Assembly: GCF_900106745.1 (NCBI RefSeq)
Contig: NZ_FNNV01000011.1
Span: 1 to 64,000 of the forward strand
Direction of reading: 5' to 3'
Length of the DNA: 64,000 nt
Source: Paenibacillus sp. CF384
GTDB lineage: Bacteria > Bacillota > Bacilli > Paenibacillales > Paenibacillaceae
The translations under genes were made by a program, and so were the position numbers. The notes below the pieces were generated by a model that saw nothing but the letters and a program-made list of their open reading frames with translations, was not told the DNA's origin and did not search any database. Shown here piece by piece: positions 17,889-25,887 of this stretch (position 1 is its first letter; every line of letters starts with the position of its first letter).

Positions 17889-19133
17889 TTAAGAGGTAGC
17901 CGTGTTCTGCATGCCCGCCGAATCGATACGGGCTTTGCCGCCGCTGCCGATCCAGGATTTCTTCCATGCGCCTTGCACAAGGAAGATGAGGACGATACAG
18001 ATGAGCGCCACGCCGCTAAGGATAAGGAAACCCGGTGTATAGGAACCGGAAGAGAGCTTCAAATTACCAAGAATCTTAGGAAGAAAATAACCCCCTAGTC
18101 CTCCTGCGGCGCCGACGATACCGGTCACGATACCGATCTCGTTCTGGAACCGCTGCGGCACGAGCTGGAATACGGAACCGTTGCCCATCCCGAGGGCCAT
18201 CATTCCGATGAACAGCAGGACAATCATGGCCGGAAGCGGCGGCAGGGTAGAGATGCAGGCCATCATAACGGCGACGACCGCGTAGAGGGAAATCAGCATG
18301 CGCAGGCCGCCGATTCGGTCGGCAAGCCAGCCGCCAACCGGACGGAAGAAGCTGCCCGCGATGACGCAGATTGTGGCGAAGTCGGCTGCCCTTACAGGAC
18401 TAAGCCCATATTGGGTGTTGAAGAAAATCGTCAAATAGTTGGACATCCCAACGAAGCCGCCGAATGTGACGGCATACAGCATACAGAACATCCATGTATC
18501 CCGCTGCTTTAACACCGAACCGTAATCGGACAGCTTACGCGGGGAAGGCTGGTTCGGGCTGTCCTTGGCGAGCAAGGTGAACACGATGAACACGATTGCG
18601 ATCGGAATGAGCGCCAAGCCAAAAACAACATGCCAGCTGCCATAATGCTGGGCGATCCGATTGGCAAACAGCGTGGTGAATACCGTTCCGCTGTTGCCTG
18701 CGCCGGCGATTCCCATCGCGAGCCCCTGATATTTCGGCGGATACCAGCGGCTTGCGAGCGGCAGTGCGGCAGCGAAGGAGGCACCGGCAACGCCGAGCAG
18801 CAAGGCGACGATATACAGCTCACCGAGGGAGTCGACGAACTTCCAGCCCCAGACGAGCGGGACCATCGTAAGTAGAATACCGATTTGTCCCGTGCGTTTC
18901 GGTCCGATCACATCGGTGAAATAACCGAGCACAAGGCGGAGAATGGAACCTCCGAGTATCGGCAATGCAACCAGGTTCGCCTTTTGTGCGGCATCCATCT
19001 GATAGTCGCTCATAATAATGACAGCCAGCGGCCCCAGCAGCACCCACACCATGAAGCTCATGTCAAAATACAAAAATGCGCTCAGCAAGGACGGGCTATG
19101 TCCGCTTTTTAGAAATCCATCTCGGTTCATCAT
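17889..19133 (-). CDS. narK: Nitrate/nitrite transporter, MFS (NarK/NasA type)
   Basis: A 414-residue MFS protein with twelve predicted membrane helices. The nitrate-porter signature is visible as GVAGASFAAALPLASRWYPPKYQGLAMGIAGAGNSGTV in the first half, with the related AAGGLGGYFLPKILG in the second. It imports nitrate for the neighbouring reductase. The start is ATG 19133, with GAGGAGCT 8 bases upstream; the longer frame to 19262 runs through the leader hairpins and is rejected. Transcription begins near 19311 and must pass a terminator under ANTAR control. Confidence 0.93.
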   Translation of the reverse strand: MMNRDGFLKSGHSPSLLSAFLYFDMSFMVWVLLGPLAVIIMSDYQMDAAQKANLVALPILGGSILRLVLGYFTDVIGPKRTGQIGILLTMVPLVWGWKFVDSLGELYIVALLLGVAGASFAAALPLASRWYPPKYQGLAMGIAGAGNSGTVFTTLFANRIAQHYGSWHVVFGLALIPIAIVFIVFTLLAKDSPNQPSPRKLSDYGSVLKQRDTWMFCMLYAVTFGGFVGMSNYLTIFFNTQYGLSPVRAADFATICVIAGSFFRPVGGWLADRIGGLRMLISLYAVVAVMMACISTLPPLPAMIVLLFIGMMALGMGNGSVFQLVPQRFQNEIGIVTGIVGAAGGLGGYFLPKILGNLKLSSGSYTPGFLILSGVALICIVLIFLVQGAWKKSWIGSGGKARIDSAGMQNTATS

Positions 19134-19204
19134 TGCAAGTAGCTCCTCTCCATTGTTCGTTTCGGTTACTCTCTCTAATTGCTTTGTAAGCGTTTCTAAC
19201 ACAA

Positions 19205-19243
19205 TAAAAGGCCGCATCGCAGTTATATAACTGCAATACGGCC
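19205..19243 (-). terminator. Leader terminator of narK (antitermination target)
   Basis: On the minus strand GGCCGTATTGCAGTT pairs with AACTGCGATGCGGCC (one mismatch) and is followed by TTTTATT. It lies between promoter and narK, so it must be bypassed. Its 5' arm starts inside the second hexaloop hairpin. Confidence 0.85.
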
Positions 19244-19277
19244 TCTTTGCCATCGGCTCCACGTCGGTGTGGAAGCC
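19238..19277 (-). promoter_or_regulatory. ANTAR-type dual hexaloop RNA element in the narK leader
   Basis: P1 is GGCTTCCAC-ACCGAC-GTGGAGCC (19255-19277) and P2 is ATGGC-AAAGAG-GCCGT (19238-19253). Both loops have six bases with A at position 1 and G at position 4, the known ANTAR recognition pattern. The 3' arm of P2 is also the base of the terminator stem, so P2 and terminator exclude each other. A further AATGAC hexaloop with a short bulged stem lies upstream (about 19292-19310). Confidence 0.85.
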
Positions 19278-19317
19278 AAATTATCGTTCGATTCACGTCA
19301 TTGTGATCTTAGTTGCA

Positions 19318-19358
19318 ATTATAGGGGGCTTGCGAGGTTCATGTCAATATAGCTGACA
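19318..19358 (-). promoter_or_regulatory. narK promoter with GlnR/TnrA-like box
   Basis: Minus-strand -35 TTGACA (19342-19347), 18-bp spacer, -10 TATAAT (19318-19323). The -35 is embedded in TGTCAGCTATATTGACA (19342-19358), which fits TGTNA-N7-TNACA, the core of the TnrA/GlnR site, with three deviations from the full consensus. Confidence 0.75.
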
Positions 19359-19419
19359 TACAAATTTTTCGAGGGAACAGTGGGGGCGGTTTCATATTTA
19401 TAGGAGCTACTGCTGAGAG

Positions 19420-19977
19420 TTAGCCGTGGATAAGTTGGTATACTTTCACGATGGAAGCTGCAATATCGCCGATTCGTTTACGTTCGTTCATCGCCTGTTT
19501 GCGCAGAAAATCATAGGCTTCCGCTTCGGAAATCCCTTTGATTTCGCATAATACGGCCTTTGCTTGATCGATCCATTTGCGCTCATCAATACGCTGCAGC
19601 AGCTGCTCTCGTTCCTCGGCCCATCGCTTGCGCTGCTGGAATACACGATGTCCCCATTTTAAGGCAACGCCGAATTCTAAGGTGTTCATAGAGCTGAAGA
19701 GGACGCCGTCGAGTGTAAAGCCAAACTCAAGTTCGCTCGGAACCGCGTTCTCAGAGCAGAGCCATAGCGTCGGCAGTCGTCGCATGCCTGCAATTGTGGA
19801 TTGCCAATCCTGCATCCTCTCTAGGGGAACATGCATCACCACGGCATCCGCGACGCTAATGAGGCTCTTTACCTCTTCTACATTAGCTGCACGATGCAAG
19901 GTACGGCAGTTTTGCTGCAAGCTATGCATCGAAACGGGAGGTCTTCCTTCCTCAAGAAAAAGGATTGATCTCATCAT
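19420..19977 (-). CDS. ANTAR-domain antiterminator of nitrate assimilation (NasR-like)
   Basis: A 185-residue protein. Residues 1-115 look like a degenerate receiver domain: ADAVVMHVP and LPTLWLCS strands but no clear phosphoacceptor signature. A coiled linker (about 115-130) leads to a C-terminal ANTAR domain, RIDERKWIDQAKAVLCEIKGISEAEAYDFLRKQAMNERKRI. ANTAR proteins bind paired hexaloop hairpins in nascent RNA and prevent termination. Such hairpins are present in both the narK and nirB leaders. The ATG at 19977 has GAGGTGA only 3 bases away, so ATG 19974 may be the true start. A perfect TnrA/GlnR consensus lies upstream of its promoter. How it senses nitrate or nitrite is not evident. Confidence 0.9.
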   Translation of the reverse strand: MMRSILFLEEGRPPVSMHSLQQNCRTLHRAANVEEVKSLISVADAVVMHVPLERMQDWQSTIAGMRRLPTLWLCSENAVPSELEFGFTLDGVLFSSMNTLEFGVALKWGHRVFQQRKRWAEEREQLLQRIDERKWIDQAKAVLCEIKGISEAEAYDFLRKQAMNERKRIGDIAASIVKVYQLIHG

Positions 19978-20001
19978 CGGTCACCTCGGTTAGGCATAGC
20001 A

Positions 20002-20050
20002 ATTGTCTGGCTTTGAAGCCCTGCCTGCAAATTTGTAATAAAATATAACA
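20002..20050 (-). promoter_or_regulatory. Promoter of the ANTAR gene with a perfect TnrA/GlnR consensus site
   Basis: Site 20034-20050 matches TGTNANAWWWTMTNACA at every position. Candidate minus-strand -35 TTGCAG (20025-20030) and -10 GACAAT (20002-20007) have a 17-bp spacer. The site is then centred about 47 bases upstream of the start, a position typical of TnrA activation. Confidence 0.7.
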
Positions 20051-20140
20051 TACCCTCCCTCAAAATGTCGACGTTCATTTCATCTAATTTCCCTAAATTT
20101 TAGGCGAGTGACCATTAATGGTACTTTACGTGCTATTTTA

Positions 20141-20180
20141 TGTTAGATATATTGACACAAGCGCTCCCGCAACCTATACT
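20141..20180 (+). promoter_or_regulatory. nirB promoter with GlnR/TnrA-like box
   Basis: -35 TTGACA (20152-20157), 17-bp spacer, -10 TATACT (20175-20180). The box TGTTAGATATATTGACA (20141-20157) overlaps the -35 exactly as at the narK promoter. Confidence 0.8.
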
Positions 20181-20200
20181 AAAGCCAAGATCTTTACGAC

Positions 20201-20239
20201 GGCACAATGGCGTGCCCTCTTAAATCCGGCAATGGAGCC
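20201..20239 (+). promoter_or_regulatory. ANTAR-type dual hexaloop RNA element in the nirB leader
   Basis: P1 is GGCAC-AATGGC-GTGCC (20201-20216) and P2 is GGC-AATGGA-GCC (20228-20239). Both are hexaloops with A1 and G4. The 3' arm of P2 overlaps the 5' arm of the following terminator. Confidence 0.85.
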
Positions 20240-20277
20240 TATTCTTTCGTCAATTGCGACGAAGGGTAGGCTTTTTA
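20236..20277 (+). terminator. Leader terminator of nirB (antitermination target)
   Basis: AGCCTATTCTTTCGTC pairs with GACGAAGGGTAGGCT and is followed by TTTTT. It stands 80 bases before nirB and would stop transcription unless P2 is stabilised. Confidence 0.85.
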
Positions 20278-20356
20278 TGTTTTCGGAAGCGGCCGGGGCT
20301 GCAGCACAATAAGGGTCGTACCTCGTGCGACGGACTAACTTTTAGGAGAGATAGCC

Positions 20357-22819
20357 ATGAGAAAGAAACTAGTCATGATCGGAAATGGGATGGCTGGCGT
20401 GTCATTCGTGGAGCAGCTGCTCAAGCTGAATCCGCATCGCTACGACATTTCGATTATTGGGGCGGAGCCGCACCCCAACTATAATCGCATTATGTTGTCG
20501 TCGGTGCTCGCAGGGGATGCCAGCATGAAGGATATTATTCTGAACGATTGGGATTGGTATCGCGATAACGATATTGCGCTTCACACCGGTCAACAAGCGA
20601 CGGCAGTGGATACGGGGGCGCAAACGGTAACGACGGATCAAGGGCTGACATTAGCGTACGACGAGCTTGTTTTTGCTACGGGATCACTGCCTTTCATGCT
20701 TCCGATTCCCGGGGCTGATAAGGAAGGCGTCATTGCATTTCGGGATATCAAAGATTGTGAAACGATGATCGATACAGCGAAGACATACCGGAAAGCTGTA
20801 GTGATCGGCGGCGGTTTACTCGGTATTGAGGCGGCACGCGGGCTGGTCAATCTAGGCATGGAAGTAAGCGTTGTTCATATCTTCGGCTACTTGATGGAGC
20901 GGCAGCTCGATACGACAGCTTCGCGTCTTCTGCAAGTGGAATTGGAACGGCAGGGGATGAAGTTTCTGCTGGAGAAACAGTCCGATTTCATTATGGGCGA
21001 AGAACGCGTGACTGGTCTGGCGTTCAAGGACGGGACGCATGTTGAGGCGGATCTCATCGTCATGGCAGTGGGGATCAAGCCGAATGTGCAGTTGGCGAAG
21101 AGTGCCGGCGTCGAAGTGAATCGCGGTATTGTCGTAGGTGATTATCTCCAGGGGAGTATAGCTAACATCCACGCGGTAGGTGAGTGTGCCGAGCATCGCG
21201 GGGTTGTGTACGGTCTAGTGGCGCCTCTCTATGAGCAAGGAGCCGTTCTCGCGAAGAAGTTGGCGGGGGTCGAAAGTGACGGCTACCAAGGATCGGTGCT
21301 GTCAACCAAGCTGAAGGTGTCGGGAGTTAACGTATTCTCGGCAGGGCGCTTCGCGGATGAACCGGGTACAAAGGCGCTTCGCGTACAGGATGATTTGGAC
21401 GGTATTTATAAGAAGGTAGTGTTTGAGAATGGGAAGGTCGTCGGCGCTGTTCTGTTCGGCGATACCAGTGACAGTTCAAGGCTATTCTCGGTCATTCGCA
21501 GCGGTAAGGACGTTACGGGAAGTGAGAAAGAAGTGCTGTTCGGACCGTCCGGCGGAGGCGGAGGCGGTAAGCCCGTGAGCACAGCGGATCTCGTAACCGC
21601 CATGAGCGGGGACGAAATCGTCTGCGGCTGCAACGGCGTAACGAAAGATACGCTGGTGGAGGCGATCACGGAGAAAGGCTGCGTCAGTGTAGGTGAGCTG
21701 AAGGCATGCACTAAAGCTTCAGGAGGCTGCGGCGGCTGTAAACCGCTCGTGGAAGCTATTCTGACAACGACGCTCGGCGCGGATCAAGTAGCGACGGTCA
21801 AAGAAGGCATCTGCGGATGTACGACGCTCTCGCGCGACGACGTGGTGAACGCCATTCAGCAGATGCACCTCACGACGACGAAGGAAGTTATGCATGTGCT
21901 CGAGTGGAACAATCCGGAGGGCTGCTCCAAATGCCGGCCGGCGCTCAATTATTACCTCGGCATGGCGTTCCCTGACGAACATGAGGATGAGCTGGAATCC
22001 CGTTTCGTAAATGAGCGCAACCACGCGAACATTCAGAAAGACGGTACGTTCTCCGTTGTTCCCCGCATCTATGGAGGGGTGACGACGCCGGAGGATTTGA
22101 AGAAAATCGCGACGGTCGCGGAGAAATACCAAGTGCCGCTTGTCAAAATAACCGGAGGCCAGCGAATCGACCTGCTCGGTGTGAAGAAAGAAGACCTGCC
22201 CGGCATGTGGAAGGATCTCGATATGCCTTCCGGTTATGCATACGGCAAGGCGCTGCGCACCGTGAAAACTTGTGTAGGCAATACGTTTTGTCGGTTCGGC
22301 ACGCAGGATGCGATCCAAATGGGCGTCGACTTGGAGAAGAAATTCGAGCGGCTTAACACCCCTCATAAAGTGAAGCTTGCTGTCTCGGGCTGCCCGCGCA
22401 ACTGCGCAGAGGCGACCATTAAAGATCTCGGCGTAGTCGCAATTGACGGCGGATGGGAGATTTACGTTGCCGGTAACGGAGGAACCCGCGTACGCGCGGC
22501 AGATTTGCTGACAAAGGTGAAGACGGAAGCGGAAGTGCTGGCGTGGACGGGCGCTTACTTGCAATATTACCGGGAAACGGCCAACTACATGGAACGTACG
22601 AGTGAGTGGTCGCTTCGAATTGGTCTCGATACGATCAAAGCAGCTCTGGAGAAACCGGAGGATCGTGACGCCTTGAATGCACGCATCGATAAGACGCTTG
22701 ACCTTATGAAGGATCCTTGGCAGCAAATTATCGAAAACGACGATCTGCGCAGCGCATTCGATGCACTGACGGCACCGATGAGTTCGGAAGCTGCAGCAGC
22801 AGATGCAACGTTGAAGTGA
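20357..22819 (+). CDS. nirB: NAD(P)H-dependent nitrite reductase large subunit
   Basis: An 820-residue cytoplasmic enzyme reducing nitrite to ammonium. The order is an FAD/NADH reductase domain (about 1-400; GNGMAGVSFVEQLL, VVIGGGLLGIEAARGL), a Gly-rich linker, and two BFD-like iron-sulfur modules (CGCNGVTKDTL...SGGCGGCKPLVE and CGCTTLSRDD...CSKCRPALNYYL). The sulfite/nitrite reductase domain follows, with siroheme-4Fe4S cysteines in KTCVGNTFCRFG and SGCPRNCAEATIKDLG. All four cluster ligands are present. GGAGAG lies 7 bases before the ATG. It is first in a nirB-nirD-hemD-cobA operon, which also supplies siroheme. Confidence 0.96.
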   Translation: MRKKLVMIGNGMAGVSFVEQLLKLNPHRYDISIIGAEPHPNYNRIMLSSVLAGDASMKDIILNDWDWYRDNDIALHTGQQATAVDTGAQTVTTDQGLTLAYDELVFATGSLPFMLPIPGADKEGVIAFRDIKDCETMIDTAKTYRKAVVIGGGLLGIEAARGLVNLGMEVSVVHIFGYLMERQLDTTASRLLQVELERQGMKFLLEKQSDFIMGEERVTGLAFKDGTHVEADLIVMAVGIKPNVQLAKSAGVEVNRGIVVGDYLQGSIANIHAVGECAEHRGVVYGLVAPLYEQGAVLAKKLAGVESDGYQGSVLSTKLKVSGVNVFSAGRFADEPGTKALRVQDDLDGIYKKVVFENGKVVGAVLFGDTSDSSRLFSVIRSGKDVTGSEKEVLFGPSGGGGGGKPVSTADLVTAMSGDEIVCGCNGVTKDTLVEAITEKGCVSVGELKACTKASGGCGGCKPLVEAILTTTLGADQVATVKEGICGCTTLSRDDVVNAIQQMHLTTTKEVMHVLEWNNPEGCSKCRPALNYYLGMAFPDEHEDELESRFVNERNHANIQKDGTFSVVPRIYGGVTTPEDLKKIATVAEKYQVPLVKITGGQRIDLLGVKKEDLPGMWKDLDMPSGYAYGKALRTVKTCVGNTFCRFGTQDAIQMGVDLEKKFERLNTPHKVKLAVSGCPRNCAEATIKDLGVVAIDGGWEIYVAGNGGTRVRAADLLTKVKTEAEVLAWTGAYLQYYRETANYMERTSEWSLRIGLDTIKAALEKPEDRDALNARIDKTLDLMKDPWQQIIENDDLRSAFDALTAPMSSEAAAADATLK

Positions 22820-22873
22820 TAACCAGATAAAGCACTGCGCCAGTCGGCAGCAGCGGAGGGAGCGGATGAGTAA

Positions 22874-23212
22874 ATGAACGAACTAATCATTGGACATATT
22901 TCAGAATTTCCTGAACGGGCGGGACGCGTTGTGCGGCTCGGCGATATCGAATTGGCGCTGTTCAAGCTGACCGATGGAACGGTCAAAGCGATTGAGAATT
23001 TATGCCCGCATAAGAACGGCAAGCTCTCCGAAGGGATTGTATGCGACCATCATGTCTATTGTCCGCTGCATGATTGGAAGATTAATTTACATGATGGGCT
23101 CGTGCAAGCGCCGGATGAGGGATGTGTGAATACGTACAGCACGATTGTTGATGAAGCGGGGAATGTGATTTTGCTGGTACAGGACGGAGCGTCTGTAAGA
23201 AAAGTATCGTAA
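22874..23212 (+). CDS. nirD: Nitrite reductase small subunit (Rieske-like)
   Basis: A 112-residue Rieske-fold protein that partners NirB. LCPHKNGKLSEG and VYCPLHDWKINLHDG retain CPHK/CPLH ligand motifs, so a 2Fe-2S cluster is possible, unlike the clusterless NirD of enteric bacteria. The gene is 54 bases after nirB. Its ATG overlaps the stop of a three-codon mini-ORF (ATG 22866) that has the stronger ribosome site GGAGGGAGCGG, so re-initiation may set its level. Confidence 0.93.
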   Translation: MNELIIGHISEFPERAGRVVRLGDIELALFKLTDGTVKAIENLCPHKNGKLSEGIVCDHHVYCPLHDWKINLHDGLVQAPDEGCVNTYSTIVDEAGNVILLVQDGASVRKVS

Positions 23213-23263
23213 GTTTGCTGCCTTAATGCGAGAGGATATCGATTGGACTGGGAGGCGGCGGCT

Positions 23264-24139
23264 ATGGCGCGTTTAGAGGGGAAGAGGATCGCGGTGACGG
23301 GGCCGCGCAAAGCGGATGAGCTGAGCAAAATGATCGCTAAATTCGGTGGATCGGCGGTGCTTCGTCCGGCGCAGGGGACGGTGTTTCTCGACGATTCCGG
23401 GATTGAAGAGCAGCTGCGCTCGCTCATCGCGAAGCCAGCCGATTGGCTCGTGCTGACGACAGGCGTTGGAACGGAGGCGCTCGTGCAAATTGCCGAGCGT
23501 CTCGGCTTGGCGGAGCAATTTATCCATGTGCTGGGCGAGATGCGGGTAGCCGCCCGCGGCTATAAGACGGTGAACGCTCTACGCAAGCTGGGCATCACGC
23601 CGGAGGTGCGTGATGACGATGGCACGACCGCGGGATTACTTCGCTTAATGGGCGACCATGATCTATATGATCGGACCGTTGCGCTGCAGCTCTATGGCGA
23701 TCCTGCCCCGCGCCTGATCGGCGAGCTGGCCGGACGCGGCGCGCTCTGCGAGGAGCTGCTCCCTTATCGCCATATTCCGCCGCAAGGCGATATCGTCGAG
23801 ACGCTGATTGAGGAAATTATCAGCGGCGATGTAGATGCTGTCACGCTCACGAGCACCGTTCAGGTTCGTTATGTGATGGGCTGCGCGGCGAAGCTCGGTA
23901 AGCTGGAAGCGGTTCGAGCTGCTTTCTCGGAGCGAGTGCTGGCCGTAGCCGTAGGTAAAGTGACGGCGGAAGCGCTGCAAGAGGAAGGCGTGGAGCGTGT
24001 ACTGTTTCCTGAAGAGGAGCGCATGGGCAGCATGGTCGTTGCGATGAGTAAATTTTACGGCGGCGGTCAATTGACGGAGAGCGAGGCGGCGGTTGGTACG
24101 GTGTCGGGTGATTGCGCGCAGCAAGACAAAGCTGGATAG
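23264..24139 (+). CDS. hemD: Uroporphyrinogen-III synthase
   Basis: A 291-residue HemD-fold protein making uroporphyrinogen III, the siroheme precursor. The two-domain pattern is visible: KRIAVTGPRKADELSKMIAKFGG at the start, VLTTGVGTEALVQIAERLG, and VDAVTLTSTVQVRYVMGCAAKLG in the second domain. ATG 23264 is chosen because GGGAGG lies 8 bases upstream; a TTG at 23243 is in frame but lacks a site. It lies between nirD and the SUMT gene, matching a dedicated siroheme supply for NirB rather than the main heme operon. Confidence 0.88.
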   Translation: MARLEGKRIAVTGPRKADELSKMIAKFGGSAVLRPAQGTVFLDDSGIEEQLRSLIAKPADWLVLTTGVGTEALVQIAERLGLAEQFIHVLGEMRVAARGYKTVNALRKLGITPEVRDDDGTTAGLLRLMGDHDLYDRTVALQLYGDPAPRLIGELAGRGALCEELLPYRHIPPQGDIVETLIEEIISGDVDAVTLTSTVQVRYVMGCAAKLGKLEAVRAAFSERVLAVAVGKVTAEALQEEGVERVLFPEEERMGSMVVAMSKFYGGGQLTESEAAVGTVSGDCAQQDKAG

Positions 24140-24152
24140 GGAGGGTGGGCGC

Positions 24153-24920
24153 ATGGGCGGCGATTATGGGAAGGTGTACTTAACGGGAGCGGGTCCCGGC
24201 GACCCGAAGTTGATTACTATCCGCGGGTTGGAAAGTATACGACTGGCTGATGTCATTGTATATGACAGACTCGTGTCGGAGGAGCTGATTAAGGAGGCAC
24301 GGTCGGATGTGGAACTTATCTATGTCGGCAAAGCTTCCGGACGGCATACGATGCGGCAAGAAGAGATTAACGCTCTTCTCGCCGAGCGCGCAATGCGCGG
24401 ACTAACCGTCACGCGGCTGAAAGGAGGCGATCCCTTCGTGTTCGGGCGAGGTGGCGAAGAGGCCGCCTACTTAGTAGAGCGCGGAATCGAATTCGAGATC
24501 GTGCCCGGCATCTCCTCCTGTATCGCCGCACCAGCTTACGCCGGCATCCCGGTTACACAGCGTAAGCTGGCTGCTTCTTTTGCGGTCATTACCGGCCACG
24601 AATGTACCGACAAGGACAGTGCCTGTGTGGATTGGGCGTGGGCGGTCGGCGCGGAGACGCTCGTCGTGCTGATGGGGCTGGCGCAGCTTCCTTACATCGT
24701 GGAGCAGCTGCTCGGCAACGATAAACCGCCGAGCACGCCGATCGCGCTTGTGCAAAGCGGAACCTGCTCCGAGCAGCGAACGGTTGTCGGCACGCTTAAG
24801 ACCATAACCTCGCAGGCTGAGGTCACGGAACTGGTCAGTCCGGTCGCCATCGTCATCGGCCCGGTCGTCACCATGCGGGACAAGCTGAAATGGCGGGCGG
24901 TTGAGGCCGTGCTGAATTGA
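24153..24920 (+). CDS. cobA: Uroporphyrinogen-III C-methyltransferase (SUMT)
   Basis: A 255-residue SAM-dependent methyltransferase producing precorrin-2, the first step from uroporphyrinogen III to siroheme. The N-terminal YLTGAGPGDPKLITIRGLESI, RLKGGDPFVFGRGGEEA and GITxAPAYAGIPVTQR-type segments are classic SUMT motifs. GGGAGGGTGG precedes ATG 24153; the longer frame from 24093 overlaps hemD and is not used. Last gene of the nirB operon. No precorrin-2 dehydrogenase/ferrochelatase is seen here, so the last siroheme steps are encoded elsewhere. Confidence 0.94.
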   Translation: MGGDYGKVYLTGAGPGDPKLITIRGLESIRLADVIVYDRLVSEELIKEARSDVELIYVGKASGRHTMRQEEINALLAERAMRGLTVTRLKGGDPFVFGRGGEEAAYLVERGIEFEIVPGISSCIAAPAYAGIPVTQRKLAASFAVITGHECTDKDSACVDWAWAVGAETLVVLMGLAQLPYIVEQLLGNDKPPSTPIALVQSGTCSEQRTVVGTLKTITSQAEVTELVSPVAIVIGPVVTMRDKLKWRAVEAVLN

Positions 24921-25010
24921 TCCAATTCTTGTATGATTGACCATATGCTGCAACTAATGGCGAAACAGCCTCGTCTATAGGAGCAACAATGAGAGTCGGA
25001 GTGAGGATCA

Positions 25011-25772
25011 ATGAAGCAGGGTTTTGGCCGTAGGAGAACTGCAAGGAGAGCGATGCTTCTTCTATTAAGCGCTCTATTGCTTCTGACAGGTTGTTCGTTT
25101 CAATTGCCGGGCACCAAGGTAGGTGGCGCAGATGGACGGGAATGCCGCGATAAGACGTCTATACTCGAATATGCTCCTGTGCTGCGTTGGAATGGCATCC
25201 TGTATACGTCTATAGGAGATCGCGAAGATACGAGTTTCGTGCAGCCAGGACATAAAATCGGACAAATCGGCTACAAGCTATCAGACCATGCCTGCAAGGA
25301 CTATGTGATGCAGGACGGGGATGCCACGCTGCTGGAGATCGGGACGGAACTGTTCGAGGTAAAAGGTTATAAGCAGAGCTTCCGACTACTGGCAGGCGGC
25401 CAACTCTATCAAGTCTCCGAGAATAAAGCCGTGGATACAATAGGTGACCTCTATGATATTACAGGCCGAATCAAGAATATCCGTTTCATAAGCGGAAACG
25501 ATGGTTCGCCGCTGAAAGACTTCACGCCGGAAGCGGTCGCTGCGTTTGCGGAGGAGTACGTAAAGCTGAACGTTGTAGACCGCATGACGATTGCCAAACA
25601 GACGAAGAACTTAGCCGGCGGGAGTTACAGCTTGCAGGTTATTTTGGAAGACGGCTCGTCGTTTGGGGTTGGCTACTGGATCAAGTTTGGCGTGCTAAGC
25701 CCCGGCGCCTATGCGACAGATGGACTGAAGCAACTGGTAGAGGAACAGAGGAAGCTGATTTATACGAAATAA
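25011..25772 (+). CDS. Putative lipoprotein of unknown function
   Basis: A 253-residue protein with a basic N-region, a Leu-rich core, and the lipobox LLTGC (Cys about residue 28), so it is probably anchored to the outer face of the membrane. The mature part has alternating beta-strands (YAPVLRWNGILYTSIGD, DATLLEIGTELFEVKGY) and a C-terminal domain with LQVILEDGSSFGVGYWIKFG. I do not recognise a named family. Two Cys near residues 43 and 98 (REC, HAC) might form a disulfide. GTGAGGATC precedes the ATG. It appears to be a single gene, 90 bases after cobA. Confidence 0.7.
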   Translation: MKQGFGRRRTARRAMLLLLSALLLLTGCSFQLPGTKVGGADGRECRDKTSILEYAPVLRWNGILYTSIGDREDTSFVQPGHKIGQIGYKLSDHACKDYVMQDGDATLLEIGTELFEVKGYKQSFRLLAGGQLYQVSENKAVDTIGDLYDITGRIKNIRFISGNDGSPLKDFTPEAVAAFAEEYVKLNVVDRMTIAKQTKNLAGGSYSLQVILEDGSSFGVGYWIKFGVLSPGAYATDGLKQLVEEQRKLIYTK

Positions 25773-25887
25773 TGACTAACGGCGGCGGATGGCTGGATCA
25801 TCGGTCGTCTTTTTTGTTGCTGCCTTTGCTTATTAGATGCGTGGACAGGTTTGGTATAATGGGGTCATACAAAGGAGGCTGCTGCCA

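Noticed and set aside
19180..19200. CcpA cre site in the narK leader
   Set aside because: The best alignment has at least two mismatches at conserved positions and lies downstream of the terminator.
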